A stretch of 64,000 nt of DNA from Cereibacter ovatus (GTDB taxonomy: Bacteria > Pseudomonadota > Alphaproteobacteria > Rhodobacterales > Rhodobacteraceae): positions 300,587 to 364,586 of the forward strand of contig NZ_OAOQ01000002.1 in assembly GCF_900207575.1 (NCBI RefSeq). The letters are read 5' to 3'. The notes beneath the pieces are model-generated. The model saw only the letters and a list, made by a program, of their open reading frames with translations. It was not told the origin of the DNA and searched no databases. Shown here one piece after another: positions 17,071 through 26,779 of this stretch. The position numbers and the translations under genes were made by a program. Each line of letters starts with the position of its first letter. The first letter of the stretch is position 1.

Positions 17071-18608
17071 GCGGCGGTCCTGACCTGCGGCATGGCCCCC
17101 AGTGCAAGGGCCAGCGACTTGAACCGCGCCTGTGCCACCTCGCCGTAAAGCGCCGCGCCTTCGGGGGTCAGGGTCAGTTCCAGCACCTTCTTCTTCGGCA
17201 TCAGCTTCAGGCTGCCCGCCGCCGAAGGGTCTTCGATCGAGAACATCGAGCCGAACCGCATCGCCTTGCCCAGCACCTCGGCATCGCGCATCTGGTCTTC
17301 GGTCAGCAGCCGGAACAAGGGTTCCAGCCGCGACCCCGAGCGAGAGTTCTTGTAGCGGTGCAACAGCGCCAGCCCCAGAAACACCCGCCCCGGATGGTCC
17401 AGCCCGCCAAGGTTGGCCCGTGTGGCATTGTCAAAGCACAGTTCGGCCCGGTAGTCGGGATGGGCGCGCCATGTGGTGTCATGCAGCAGACAGGCGGCCT
17501 TGATCAGCCGTTCGCGTTCGGGTGTCGTATCGCGGAACAGCGGCGACAGGAACTGATAGAGCTTCTTGCCGAAACCGGGCACCCGGGCCGAGGTCGCCTC
17601 GGCCACCCGTGCGGCTTCGATCAGCGGATCGCGGGCGCGCAGGCGGGGCGGCATCTGTTCGTAAAGCAGCCCCTCGCGGATGCCATAGGCCGAAACGTCG
17701 ATCTCTTTCGGTTTGAAGATGCGCACCAGTTCGCGCAGCACTTCGGTGGCCAGCGGCACCAGTTCCATCCGTTCCGGCGATGTGCCGGTGCGCACCCGCA
17801 GCGCGGCCAGATCGCTGGTCTCGATCCAGTCCAGCGTTTCCAGCAGGCTTTTCGGTTGCATCCGGTATTCATGCAGCACCGTCAGCGGATAGCTGCGCCG
17901 TTCCATGTCCAGCCGCGCGATCACCCGCCAGGATCCGCCCACCAGATAGATCCGGTCGCGGTCGGGCTGAATCCGGGCCTTCAGCCCTTCGATGATCTTG
18001 GCGATATGGGCCTGCCGCTCTTTCTTGCCGCCCTTGACCTGTTGCAGCCGGAACGGCCCAAGGGGCGATGTCTCGCGTGCGCCGACCTTGCCGCCGCCGA
18101 TCCGGGCCAGCTCCATCGAGTTGCCGCCGATGTCGCAGACGATGCCGCGCGCGTCGGGCCAGCCCAGCAGCACGCCCTGCGCCGACAGCCGGGCTTCCTC
18201 GTCGCCGTCGATCACCCACAGCCGCAGGCCGGTTTCGCGCAGGACTTCGGCATGGAAGGCGGGGCCGTCCTCGGCCTCGCGCACGGCCGCTGTCGCCACG
18301 CAGGTCATGGGCGAGACCTTCATGCCGCGCGCCAGCAGCGCAAAGCGTTTCAGCGCGGCCAGGGCGCGTTCGCGCCCGCGGGGGTTCAGCAGGTTGGTTT
18401 CGGCCAGCCCCAGCCCCAGCCCGCACATGATCTTTTCGTTGAAGAAATACGCCGGGCTGCGGGCCGCGCCGTCAAAGACCACCATCCGGACCGAGTTCGA
18501 TCCCACATCCACCACGCCGACGCGCGACAAGGCGCGGGCCGAGGGGTCTTCGAACAGGGGCCTGCCGAAGGGGCCGAACTCGTCATGGCTGTCCGCGGCA
18601 TCGGTCAC
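17067..18608 (-). CDS. ppx: Exopolyphosphatase, Ppx/GppA family
   Basis: Ppx hydrolyses terminal phosphates from polyphosphate or acts on pppGpp. The 513-residue product has the ASKHA phosphate-binding motifs VVDVGSNSVRMVV near residue 33 and the DIGGNSMELARI loop, with a C-terminal HD-like helical region containing LLHDTTW. The start is GTG at 18608 with AGGAGAG eight bases ahead; no suitable ATG exists. It lies 61 bases after ppk, giving a synthesis/degradation pair. Confidence 0.92.
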   Translation of the reverse strand: MTDAADSHDEFGPFGRPLFEDPSARALSRVGVVDVGSNSVRMVVFDGAARSPAYFFNEKIMCGLGLGLAETNLLNPRGRERALAALKRFALLARGMKVSPMTCVATAAVREAEDGPAFHAEVLRETGLRLWVIDGDEEARLSAQGVLLGWPDARGIVCDIGGNSMELARIGGGKVGARETSPLGPFRLQQVKGGKKERQAHIAKIIEGLKARIQPDRDRIYLVGGSWRVIARLDMERRSYPLTVLHEYRMQPKSLLETLDWIETSDLAALRVRTGTSPERMELVPLATEVLRELVRIFKPKEIDVSAYGIREGLLYEQMPPRLRARDPLIEAARVAEATSARVPGFGKKLYQFLSPLFRDTTPERERLIKAACLLHDTTWRAHPDYRAELCFDNATRANLGGLDHPGRVFLGLALLHRYKNSRSGSRLEPLFRLLTEDQMRDAEVLGKAMRFGSMFSIEDPSAAGSLKLMPKKKVLELTLTPEGAALYGEVAQARFKSLALALGAMPQVRTAA

Positions 18609-18669
18609 GGCATCATCTCTCCTGCAAGGGGCGCGGGGCGAAGGGCTTTGCGCGGCACCGCGTCAACGG

Positions 18670-20856
18670 TCAAGCCAGCCCCTCATCGCGCAGCATGTCA
18701 AGCCGCTGGACATCCTTGGCCCCCGCCGTGCCGCGCCCGGAAAGCGATGGGTTTTCCATGAAGAACTCGTGGCACGAGAACAGGGGTTCGTCGGGGCCGC
18801 CCAAGGGGCGCAGATAGCGGCCGTCGGGTTGCAAAAGCCAGCTTTGCGCCTCGTCGGCAAGGTTTGCGGCCATGATCTGGCCGATGATCTGCGCCTTGAC
18901 GGTGGGGTTCAGCGCCTCGACCAGCGTTTCCACCCGGCGGTCCATGTTGCGCCCCATCCAGTCGGCCGAGGAAAAGAACACCCGCGCTTTCTTGGACGGC
19001 AGCCCCGCGCCATTGCCGAAACAGACGATCCGGCTGTGTTCCAGAAAGCGGCCCACGACCGATTTCACCCGGATGTTTTCTGACAGCCCCTTCACGCCGG
19101 GCCGCAGGCCGCAGATGCCGCGCACGATCAGGTTGACCCTGACCCCGGCCTGACTGGCGGCATAAAGCGCGTCGATCAACTCGGGGTCGATGATCGAATT
19201 GACCTTCAGCCAGATTTCCGCCGGGCGGCCGGCGCGGGCGTGATCTGCTTCGGCTGCGATCAGTTCGTTCAGGCGGCCGCGCAGGGTGACGGGGGCGATG
19301 GCCACGTTTTCCAGCCCCGCCGGCTGCACATAGCCCGACAGATAGTTGAAGATCTTGGTGGCATCGCGCCCCAGCGCCGGATCGCAGGTGAAGAACGACA
19401 GGTCGGTGTAGATCCGCGCCGTGATCGGGTGATAGTTGCCGGTGCCATAGTGGGTATAGGTCACCAGAGTGTCGCCCTCGCGCCGGACCACGGTGGAAAT
19501 CTTGGCGTGGGTTTTCAGATGCATGAAGCCATAGACGACATGCGCGCCCGCCCGTTCCAGCCGGCGGCTCTGGCGGATGTTCGCGGCCTCGTCGAAGCGG
19601 GCTTTCAGTTCGACCAGTGCGGTGACCGACTTTCCGGCCTCGGCGGCCTCGCAGAGCGCGCTGACGATCGGGCTGTCCCAGCTTGTGCGGTAAAGCGTCT
19701 GCTTGATCGCCAGCACGTTCGGATCGCTGGCCGCCTGTTGCAGAAAGCGGATCACCAGATCGAAGGTTTCATAGGGGTGATGCAGCAGGATGTCCTTTTG
19801 CCGGATCGCCGAAAACATGTCGCCTTCGTGGTCGCCCAGCCGTTCGGGCACCCGCGGCGCGAACGGCGGCCACAGCAGATCGGGCCGCGACGAGATCACC
19901 AGTTCCTTCAGATCCGCGATGCCGATCACGCCGCGCACCTCGATCACCTCGTCCGAGGTGACGCCAAGTTCATCCATGATCAGGGCATGAAGTTCCTGCG
20001 GCGCGCCGGCCGAGATCTTCATCCGGATCACCTCGCCGCGGCGGCGGCGCTTCAGCGCGGTTTCGAACTCGCGCACCAGATCCTCGGCTTCGTCCTCGAC
20101 TTCCAGATCGCTGTCGCGCAGCACGCGGAAGGCGCAATGGCCGCGCTCGGTATAGCCGGGGAACAGCATCCCCAGATGCAGCAGCAGCAATTCCTCGAGC
20201 GGCAGGAACCGAAGCTCGCCCGGTTTTGCGGGCAGTTCGATGAAGCGCCGGATCTGCTGCGGGATCGGCAGCAGCGCCTGCAACTGGCGCCGGTCCGACA
20301 CCCGTTCCAGTTCCAGCCCAAGGCAGAAGCCGGTGTTGGGGATGAAGGGGAAGGGATGGGCTGGGTCGATCGCCAACGGCGACAGGACCGGAAACACCTT
20401 CGAGATAAAGTGTTCCTCAAGGAATTTCAGATCGCGCGCCGCCAGCTTTGACCGGGTCAGGATCGAGATCCCCTGACCCTCCATCTCGCGCTTCAGCCGG
20501 TTCCAGACGCTTTGCTGGGTCTGCATCAGCCGCCGCGCGTCGGCATTGATCAGCTTCAGCTGATCGGCGGGGGTGCGGCCATCCTCGGACGGGATCGGGT
20601 TGCCGCCCCGCACCAGCGCCCGAAGGCCCGCCACGCGGACGGTGTAGAACTCGTCAAGGTTGGTGGCCGAGATCGACAGGAAGCGAAGCCGTTCCAGCAG
20701 CGGAACCCTTGGGTTCGACGCCTCGTCCAGCACGCGCCAGTTGAAGGCCAGCCAGCTGAGTTCGCGGTTGAAGAACCGCTGCGGGCCGTGGATTTCGTCG
20801 TCGGGAAGGGCGACGGGTTCGGGGAAGGGGGATTTCAGGAAATCTGCGGGGGTCAT
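18670..20856 (-). CDS. ppk: Polyphosphate kinase PPK1
   Basis: PPK1 makes inorganic polyphosphate from ATP. The 728-residue product has the N-domain signature [17 protein letters not shown], the [12 protein letters not shown] segment, and the two phospholipase-D-like C domains, with the phosphorylated histidine in FMHLKTHAK and a second conserved [10 protein letters not shown] segment. An ATG at 20856 gives MTPADFLK; the frame remains open further upstream, but that part overlaps hda and lacks family likeness. It lies 55 bases after hda and 61 before ppx. Confidence 0.95.
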   Translation of the reverse strand: MTPADFLKSPFPEPVALPDDEIHGPQRFFNRELSWLAFNWRVLDEASNPRVPLLERLRFLSISATNLDEFYTVRVAGLRALVRGGNPIPSEDGRTPADQLKLINADARRLMQTQQSVWNRLKREMEGQGISILTRSKLAARDLKFLEEHFISKVFPVLSPLAIDPAHPFPFIPNTGFCLGLELERVSDRRQLQALLPIPQQIRRFIELPAKPGELRFLPLEELLLLHLGMLFPGYTERGHCAFRVLRDSDLEVEDEAEDLVREFETALKRRRRGEVIRMKISAGAPQELHALIMDELGVTSDEVIEVRGVIGIADLKELVISSRPDLLWPPFAPRVPERLGDHEGDMFSAIRQKDILLHHPYETFDLVIRFLQQAASDPNVLAIKQTLYRTSWDSPIVSALCEAAEAGKSVTALVELKARFDEAANIRQSRRLERAGAHVVYGFMHLKTHAKISTVVRREGDTLVTYTHYGTGNYHPITARIYTDLSFFTCDPALGRDATKIFNYLSGYVQPAGLENVAIAPVTLRGRLNELIAAEADHARAGRPAEIWLKVNSIIDPELIDALYAASQAGVRVNLIVRGICGLRPGVKGLSENIRVKSVVGRFLEHSRIVCFGNGAGLPSKKARVFFSSADWMGRNMDRRVETLVEALNPTVKAQIIGQIMAANLADEAQSWLLQPDGRYLRPLGGPDEPLFSCHEFFMENPSLSGRGTAGAKDVQRLDMLRDEGLA

Positions 20857-20911
20857 GCTCTGTGCCTCGGTCGGGTCGCTTTGCCCGCTTTCTGTGATGG
20901 GTTCATGACAA

Positions 20912-21592
20912 TCATTCACTCTCGGACGCGCCAAGCAGATCGGCCGCCATCTGCCGAGAGATCGGCCGCCTTTCGGCCAGCGAGCGCGCATCCAGCGCCG
21001 CCACCAGCGCGCGGGCAGCGTCGCAGGAACGGTCCATCCGCGCCACCAGCCACGGGATCAGCGTCGGCGGCACCGCGATCTGGCGATCGGCGAACAACTT
21101 GACCAGCATGGCCGACAACAGCGCGTCGTCGGGCGGGTCAAGCCGGGTGACGGCGGCGGCCTGCATCCGGCTTTTCAGATCGGGCAGGCACAGCCCCCAG
21201 TCGCGCGGCGGGCTGGCCGCCGTGATCAGCAGGACGCCCCCCAACTCGATCAGCAGGTTGTGAAGGTGAAACAGCGCCTCTTCGGCGGCGGCGTCGCCGG
21301 CGATGGTGTCGGCATCCTCGACCGCAACCGCGCCATTGGCCGCCAGACGGGGCAGATCGGTCGCGGCCAGCGCCTCGGCCGGGATCAGATCGGCGCCGGT
21401 CTGCGCGGCCCAGACATGGGCCAGATGCGTCTTGCCGGACCCCGACGGCCCCACCAGCACCATCTTGCCGCGCGGCCAGCCGCGCCAGCCGTCAAGGCTG
21501 GCCAGCGCCAGCGCATTGGCGGGCGAGACAAAGAAATCCTCGCGGCGCAGCGCCGGGCGCACGGCCAGATCGAAGGCAAGCTGACCCTTCAC
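20912..21592 (-). CDS. hda: DnaA regulatory inactivator, Hda/HdaA type
   Basis: Hda-type proteins bind the DNA sliding clamp and stimulate ATP hydrolysis on DnaA, preventing over-initiation. The 226-residue product starts with the clamp-binding motif QLAFDL (residues 4-9), followed by an AAA+ domain with Walker A GPSGSGKT (48-55) and Walker B VAVEDAD. It uses GTG at 21592, overlapping the perM TGA as GTGA, which indicates coupling. The short C-terminal lid is typical, and there is no DnaA domain IV. Confidence 0.9.
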   Translation of the reverse strand: MKGQLAFDLAVRPALRREDFFVSPANALALASLDGWRGWPRGKMVLVGPSGSGKTHLAHVWAAQTGADLIPAEALAATDLPRLAANGAVAVEDADTIAGDAAAEEALFHLHNLLIELGGVLLITAASPPRDWGLCLPDLKSRMQAAAVTRLDPPDDALLSAMLVKLFADRQIAVPPTLIPWLVARMDRSCDAARALVAALDARSLAERRPISRQMAADLLGASESE

Positions 21593-22662
21593 CGATCGTC
21601 CTCGGTGATGATGTGGGTGCCGCGATACAGCCGCGATCCGGTGTATTGCCGGATACCGAAGCGGGCAAAGACGCCGATGGCGGCCGCGACCGGCACCGCA
21701 ACCAGCATGCCCACGAAGCCGAACAGCGATCCGAAGGCCGACAGCGCGAACAGAAGCCACAACGGATGCAGCCCGACCGAGCCGCCGACAAGCCGCGGGG
21801 TGATGACATTGCCTTCAAGGAACTGGCCCAGCGCAAACACGCCGGCCACCAGCCCGATGGACAGCCAGTCGCCCCAGAACTGGAACAGCGCCAGCCCGAT
21901 GGCCAGCGCGCCGCCGATCAGCGCGCCGACGTAAGGGATGAAGGTGATCGCGCCGGCAATGGCGCCGACCACAAGGCCGAACTGCAACCCCACCGCCATC
22001 AGCGCCACCGCATAGAAGGTGCCCAGCACAAGGCAGACCGACATCTGGCCGCGCACGAAGCCCGCCAGCACCTGATCGATTTCGCGGGCAAGGCGGCGGA
22101 TCGTGGGCAGATGGTCGCGCGGCAGCCAGCTGTCGACCTTGGCCACCATATGATCCCAGTCCAGCAGCAGGTAAAAGCTGACCACCGGCACCACGACCAT
22201 GAAGATCACCGCGTTGATGATGCCATAGGCCGAGATCAGGACCGTGTTGGCCAGCTCTCCGCCGCGCTGCTTGATCGTGTCGCCGATGGACACCAGTGTC
22301 TGGCGCACCGTGCTGGTTTCGTCGGCAAGGTCGGGGAAATGTTCCAGAAGGAAGGTGTGAAGCTGGCGGAAGATCGTCGGCGCCGCGTTGATCAGCGCCG
22401 TGGTCTGGCTGACCAGCGTCGGGATCACCGCCAGCACCAGCAGCACCACCACCAGCAGCATCACGACCGAGATCACCGCCGTCGCGCCAACCCGGCTGAG
22501 GCCCGCCCTCTCCAGCCGGTCGGCCACCGGGTCAAGGAAATAGGCGATGGCCCCGCCCACGATGAAGGGCAGGATCACGTCTCCGAGAGTCCAGAGCGCG
22601 ATCAGGAAGATGAAGGCCGAAAGGCCCCACCATTTGGCTTGTTCGCGGACAGGAAGGGCCAT
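21589..22662 (-). CDS. perM: AI-2E (PerM) family membrane permease
   Basis: The product has about 357 residues from the ATG at 22662 ([13 protein letters not shown]); an in-frame ATG at 22704 would add 14 polar residues and no better ribosome site. It shows about eight hydrophobic segments and the PerM signatures [33 protein letters not shown] and [13 protein letters not shown]. The family includes quorum-signal exporters and ion transporters; the substrate is unknown here. It is located head-to-tail with hda and divergent from proS, as in many alphaproteobacteria. Confidence 0.88.
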   Translation of the reverse strand: MALPVREQAKWWGLSAFIFLIALWTLGDVILPFIVGGAIAYFLDPVADRLERAGLSRVGATAVISVVMLLVVVLLVLAVIPTLVSQTTALINAAPTIFRQLHTFLLEHFPDLADETSTVRQTLVSIGDTIKQRGGELANTVLISAYGIINAVIFMVVVPVVSFYLLLDWDHMVAKVDSWLPRDHLPTIRRLAREIDQVLAGFVRGQMSVCLVLGTFYAVALMAVGLQFGLVVGAIAGAITFIPYVGALIGGALAIGLALFQFWGDWLSIGLVAGVFALGQFLEGNVITPRLVGGSVGLHPLWLLFALSAFGSLFGFVGMLVAVPVAAAIGVFARFGIRQYTGSRLYRGTHIITEDDR

Positions 22663-22824
22663 TGTGCTGTCGAACTCTGGTTGCTTTCCGCAGAAATGGC
22701 CCATGGGGCGGCCCCTTGCAAGGGAAAGCCGGGCGGAAACGCGCGGCGCGGCGCGGGCGGCGCTTGCCTGCCCCCGCCGCCTATCCTAAACCGCTTGGCA
22801 AACAGCCAAGACAAGGGGCCCCCG

Positions 22825-24162
22825 ATGCGCCTGAGCCGCTATTTCCTGCCCGTCCTGAAAGAGAACCCGTCAGAGGCGCAGATCGTCAGCCACCGTTACA
22901 TGCTGCGTGCCGGCATGATCAAGCAACAGGCGGCGGGGATCTATTCCTGGCTGCCCATGGGCTTCAAGGTGCTCAAGCGCATCGAACAGATCGTGCATGA
23001 GGAACAGATCCGCGCCGGTCACATCCCGCTGCTGATGCCGACGCTGCAACCGGCGGACCTGTGGCGCGAGTCGGGGCGCTATGACGATTACGGCGAAGAG
23101 ATGCTGCGCATCACCGACCGCCACAAGCGCGAGATGCTGTATGGCCCGACGAACGAGGAGATGATCACCGACATCTTCCGCAGCCATGTGAACAGCTACA
23201 AGGATCTGCCGCTGACACTGTATCACATCCAGTGGAAGTTCCGCGACGAGATCCGCCCGCGCTTTGGCGTGATGCGGGGGCGCGAGTTCCTGATGAAGGA
23301 CGGCTATAACTTCGATCTGGATTTCGACAGCGCGATCCATGCCTATAATCGCCACATGGTCAGCTATCTGCGGACCTATGAACGGATGGGGCTTCAGGCA
23401 ATTCCGATGCGCGCGGCCTCGGGGCCGATCGGCGGCGACAACACGCACGAGTTCCTTGTGCTGGCGTCCACCGGCGAGTCGGAAGTGTTCTATGACGCCG
23501 CGATCACCGATCTGAAGTTCGGCGACCGCGTGGTGGACTATGACAACCGCGAGGAATGCGAGGCGATCGTCAAGGAATGGACGACGCCCTATGCCCGCAC
23601 CGACGAGACCCATGACGAGGCGATCTTCAACGCCATCCCCGAAGACCGTCGGCGGAGCTCGCGCGGGATCGAGGTGGGCCAGATCTTCTATTTCGGCACC
23701 AAGTATTCGGAACCGATGGGGGCCACCGTGGTCACCGCCGACGGGGCCCGCGTGCCTGTCCACATGGGGTCGCACGGGATCGGGGTGTCGCGGCTGCTGG
23801 GCGCGATCATCGAGGCCAGCCACGACGACAAGGGGATCATCTGGCCCGAAGGTGTCACGCCCTTCCACGTCGGGATCGTGAACCTGAAGCAGGGCGACAG
23901 TTCCACCGATCCGGCTTGCGAGGCGCTGTATCGCGAGCTGTCGGCCAAGGGGCTGGAGCCGCTTTACGACGACCGCGACGAGCGGGCGGGGGCGAAATTC
24001 GCCACGATGGATCTGATCGGCCTGCCGTGGCGGATCACCGTCGGCCCGCGCGGCATCGCCTCGGGCAAGGTCGAGCTGACCTGCCGGCGCACCGGCGAGA
24101 GCGAGGAGCTGTCAGCGGGGGCGGCGGTGGACCGGCTGGCGCAGATCTACGCGCAGATCTGA
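22825..24162 (+). CDS. proS: Prolyl-tRNA synthetase, short alphaproteobacterial type
   Basis: ProRS charges tRNA-Pro. At 445 residues it is the short form that lacks the INS editing domain of E. coli ProRS (572). Class II motifs are visible: [20 protein letters not shown] near the N-terminus, [21 protein letters not shown] without breaks, and the motif 3 region [14 protein letters not shown]. The C-terminal anticodon-binding domain follows. The ATG at 22825 is 12 bases after AAGGGG. The spacer of about 160 bases to perM holds both divergent promoters. Confidence 0.96.
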   Translation: MRLSRYFLPVLKENPSEAQIVSHRYMLRAGMIKQQAAGIYSWLPMGFKVLKRIEQIVHEEQIRAGHIPLLMPTLQPADLWRESGRYDDYGEEMLRITDRHKREMLYGPTNEEMITDIFRSHVNSYKDLPLTLYHIQWKFRDEIRPRFGVMRGREFLMKDGYNFDLDFDSAIHAYNRHMVSYLRTYERMGLQAIPMRAASGPIGGDNTHEFLVLASTGESEVFYDAAITDLKFGDRVVDYDNREECEAIVKEWTTPYARTDETHDEAIFNAIPEDRRRSSRGIEVGQIFYFGTKYSEPMGATVVTADGARVPVHMGSHGIGVSRLLGAIIEASHDDKGIIWPEGVTPFHVGIVNLKQGDSSTDPACEALYRELSAKGLEPLYDDRDERAGAKFATMDLIGLPWRITVGPRGIASGKVELTCRRTGESEELSAGAAVDRLAQIYAQI

Positions 24163-24185
24163 GGCGGCGGAACCCCGGGCCGGCG

Positions 24186-24238
24186 CCGGGGGGCTGTCTG
24201 CCCCCCGGACCCCCCGAGGATATTTGAGCCAGAATGAA
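24186..24238 (+). repeat. Hairpin plus GGATATTTG repeat, copy 1
   Basis: A perfect 8-bp stem CCGGGGGG / CCCCCCGG with loop CTGTCTG (24186-24208) is followed by the core CGAGGATATTTGAGCCAGAATGAA. It lies 23 bases after proS. Two more copies lie at 38369-38420 and 62168-62220. It may also act as the proS terminator, although no T tract follows the stem directly. Confidence 0.85.
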
Positions 24239-24312
24239 AGGGCGATGGCATCGCCCGAATCGGGGTTTGCCGGATCTGTCCGAGAGGCGGCCGGAGGGGA
24301 AGGGCAGGGATC

Positions 24313-25599
24313 ATGGCGAGCCGGACCAGACCGTTTGCCGCGTTCGAATGGATGATCGCCTGGCGCTATCTGCGGGCGCGCCGCGCCGAGGGGGGCGTGT
24401 CGGTGATGACTTGGATCAGTCTGATCGGGATCACGCTGGCGGTCTTTGCGCTGATTGCGACGCTGGCGGTGCGGGCGGGGTTCCGGGCCGAGTTTGTCGA
24501 CACGATTCTGGGGGCGAATGCGCATGTCTCGGTCTATTCCGCAGGGCGGGTGGCCGAGACCGGGCAGCTTCTGCGCGGATTTGAGGATTATGACGCGGTG
24601 GCTGTGCGGTTGCGGCAGGTGCCGGGGGTGGTTCGGGCGGCGCCGGTCGTGAAGGGGCAGGTGATGGCCGCCGGGCGCGGGGCCTCGACCGGGGTCGAGG
24701 TGTTCGGGATGCGGTCGGAGGATCTGGCATCGATCCCGCGGGTCGGGGTCGGGGCGGATGCCTATGGCGACATTGGCCGGTTTGGCGAGGGGATCGCCAT
24801 CGGATCGGGGGTTGCGCAGGAGTTGGGGGTGACGGTCGGCGACCGTATCCGGCTGATCTCGCCCGATGGGGTGAAGACCGCGTTCGGCACCTCGCCCCGG
24901 GTCTCGGCCTATGAGGTGGTCTATGTCTTTACCGCGGGCCGCTATGACATCGATCGGACGCGGGTCTACATGCCGCTGGCCGAGGCGCAGAGCTATTTCA
25001 ACCGCGAGGGTCGGGCCGACGAGATCGAGGTGATGGTGGCCGCGCCCGAGAGGGTCGACGATCTGGGGCCGGTGCTGATGGCTGCGGCGGGGGCGGGCGC
25101 GATGGTCTGGACCTGGCGGGATTCGGCGGGGGCATTCCTGCGGGCGCTGGATATCGAGGACAATGTGATGTTCGTGATCCTGTCGATTCTGGTGTTGATC
25201 GCGTCGATGAACATCATCTCGGGGTTGATCATGCTGGTGAAGAACAAGGGCCGCGACATCGGCATCCTGCGCACGATGGGGTTGACCGAGGGGTCGATCC
25301 TGCGGGTGTTCTTCCTGTGCGGGGCCTCGACCGGGTTGATCGGGACGGCGATCGGTGTGGTGCTGGGCTGTCTGTTCGCGATCTATATCGATCCGATCTT
25401 TTCGGCGGTGAACTATGTTGCGGGGGGCGGGGTCTGGGATCCGTCGATCCGCGGCATCTATGCGCTGCCGGCGAAGTTGCAGGTTCAGGATGTGGTGTCG
25501 GCGGTGGCGCTGTCCTTGGGGCTGTCTTTCGTTGTCACGCTGGTGCCGGCCCGGCGGGCGGCGCGGATGAACCCGGTCGAGGCCCTGCGCTATGAGTGA
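24313..25599 (+). CDS. lolC: Lipoprotein-releasing ABC permease LolC/LolE
   Basis: LolC/E proteins form the membrane part of LolCDE, which extracts outer-membrane lipoproteins from the inner membrane. The 428-residue product has one N-terminal transmembrane segment (about 29-52), a large periplasmic MacB-like domain, and three C-terminal segments (about 288-310, 332-355, 390-410). The ending [15 protein letters not shown] is diagnostic of the family. A single LolC/E-type gene next to lolD is common in alphaproteobacteria (LolF-like). It overlaps lolD by 8 bases. Confidence 0.92.
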   Translation: MASRTRPFAAFEWMIAWRYLRARRAEGGVSVMTWISLIGITLAVFALIATLAVRAGFRAEFVDTILGANAHVSVYSAGRVAETGQLLRGFEDYDAVAVRLRQVPGVVRAAPVVKGQVMAAGRGASTGVEVFGMRSEDLASIPRVGVGADAYGDIGRFGEGIAIGSGVAQELGVTVGDRIRLISPDGVKTAFGTSPRVSAYEVVYVFTAGRYDIDRTRVYMPLAEAQSYFNREGRADEIEVMVAAPERVDDLGPVLMAAAGAGAMVWTWRDSAGAFLRALDIEDNVMFVILSILVLIASMNIISGLIMLVKNKGRDIGILRTMGLTEGSILRVFFLCGASTGLIGTAIGVVLGCLFAIYIDPIFSAVNYVAGGGVWDPSIRGIYALPAKLQVQDVVSAVALSLGLSFVVTLVPARRAARMNPVEALRYE

Positions 25600-26266
25600 G
25601 ATGCTGGGGCTTCGGGGGCTGACGAAGGCCTACAACCGCGGCAAGCCCGGCGAGGTCGCGGTGTTGCGCGGGGCCACGCTGTCGGTGGCTGCCGGCGAGG
25701 TGGTGGCGCTGGTCGCGCCCTCGGGGGCGGGGAAATCGACGCTGCTGCATATCGCGGGATTGCTGGATACACCTGATGCGGGGGTGGTCGAGATCGGCGG
25801 TGCCGCCATGGGCGGGCTTGGCGACCGTGCCCGGACCGAGGCGCGGCGGCGCGATGTGGGGTTCATCTATCAGTTCCACCATCTGCTGCCCGAGTTCACC
25901 GCGTTGGAGAATGTGGTTCTGCCGCAGTTGGCCAATGGCACCCCCCGGCGCGCGGCCGAGGCGCGGGCGCGCGATCTGCTGGAGCGGGTCGGCGTGGGCG
26001 CGCGGGCGGGGCATCGGCCTGCCGCGCTGTCGGGGGGCGAGCAGCAGCGCGTGGCCTTCTGTCGGGCGCTGGCGAACGGGCCGCGGCTGCTTTTGGCCGA
26101 CGAGCCGACGGGGAACCTTGATCCCGGCACCTCGGATCAGGTGTTCGGGGTGCTGATGGATCTGGTGCGTCACACCGGGCTTTCGGCGCTGATCGCCACG
26201 CACAATCTGGATCTGGCCGCGCGGATGGACCGGGTGGTGCGGCTGGAGGCCGGCCGCGTCGTCTGA
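25592..26266 (+). CDS. lolD: Lipoprotein-releasing ABC ATPase LolD
   Basis: LolD is the ATPase of the lipoprotein export complex. The 224-residue product has Walker [10 protein letters not shown] (residues 42-50), signature LSGGEQQRV, Walker [10 protein letters not shown] and the H-loop ATHNLD. Position 42 is Ala where the consensus has Gly; this is the first, least critical position of the loop. It begins inside the 3' end of lolC, so the two are co-translated. Confidence 0.95.
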   Translation: MSEMLGLRGLTKAYNRGKPGEVAVLRGATLSVAAGEVVALVAPSGAGKSTLLHIAGLLDTPDAGVVEIGGAAMGGLGDRARTEARRRDVGFIYQFHHLLPEFTALENVVLPQLANGTPRRAAEARARDLLERVGVGARAGHRPAALSGGEQQRVAFCRALANGPRLLLADEPTGNLDPGTSDQVFGVLMDLVRHTGLSALIATHNLDLAARMDRVVRLEAGRVV

Positions 26267-26269
26267 GGC

Positions 26270-26283
26270 ATGATCTGCGTCAA
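26270..26283 (+). promoter_or_regulatory. Near-consensus FNR/FnrL box upstream of lipocytochrome c
   Basis: ATGATCTGCGTCAA matches TTGAT-N4-ATCAA at eight of the ten defined positions. It lies just after lolD and 49 bases ahead of the cytochrome c ATG, a plausible place for an FNR-family activator. Confidence 0.45.
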
Positions 26284-26331
26284 GGCCCGCCGCTGGGCGG
26301 GGTGGTTCTGTCGACAAAAAGGGAGGTTGCC

Positions 26332-26721
26332 ATGAAATCTGCGGCTGTTCTGGGGCTTTTGCTGCCGCTTGCGGCCTGTGTGGCCCAGCCCGACATTCCC
26401 TCCGCGCGGGCCGATTTCACGGCGCTTTGCGCGGGCTGTCATGGCGATGGCGGGCGGGGCGACGGCGACATGGCCGACACGCTGGACCAGAAGCCGGCCG
26501 ATCTGACGACGCTTGCGGCCCGCAACAAGGGGGCCTTTCCGGGCACGCGGGTGATGGCGCAGATCTGGGGCTATGCCAAGCCCGGCGGGCGCGTCATGCC
26601 GGAATTTGCCGTGCTGTTGGACAGCGAAGTGGTGCCCTATGACGGCGGCGACGGCATCCTGACGCCGACGCCGATCCGGCTGGTGCAACTGGAACAATAT
26701 CTGCGCACGCTGCAACGCTAG
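26332..26721 (+). CDS. Small c-type cytochrome, predicted lipoprotein
   Basis: The 129-residue product has a short signal peptide ending in the lipobox LAAC (Cys16) and one heme c motif CAGCH (Cys33, Cys36, His37), followed by [12 protein letters not shown] Met in GRVMPEF could be the sixth ligand. It is probably anchored to a membrane and faces the periplasm as an electron carrier. GGGAGG lies before the ATG at 26332. A near-FNR box upstream suggests oxygen control. The partner enzyme is not evident from neighbours. Confidence 0.85.
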   Translation: MKSAAVLGLLLPLAACVAQPDIPSARADFTALCAGCHGDGGRGDGDMADTLDQKPADLTTLAARNKGAFPGTRVMAQIWGYAKPGGRVMPEFAVLLDSEVVPYDGGDGILTPTPIRLVQLEQYLRTLQR

Positions 26722-26779
26722 CCTTCGGTCTGCGGTCACGTTAGGGTCCGGTTTCCCGTTTCACGACTGCCGGACTGCC

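Noticed and set aside
21613-22824. Open frame extending proS upstream by 404 codons
   Set aside because: The extension is antisense to perM; ProRS homology begins exactly at the ATG at 22825.
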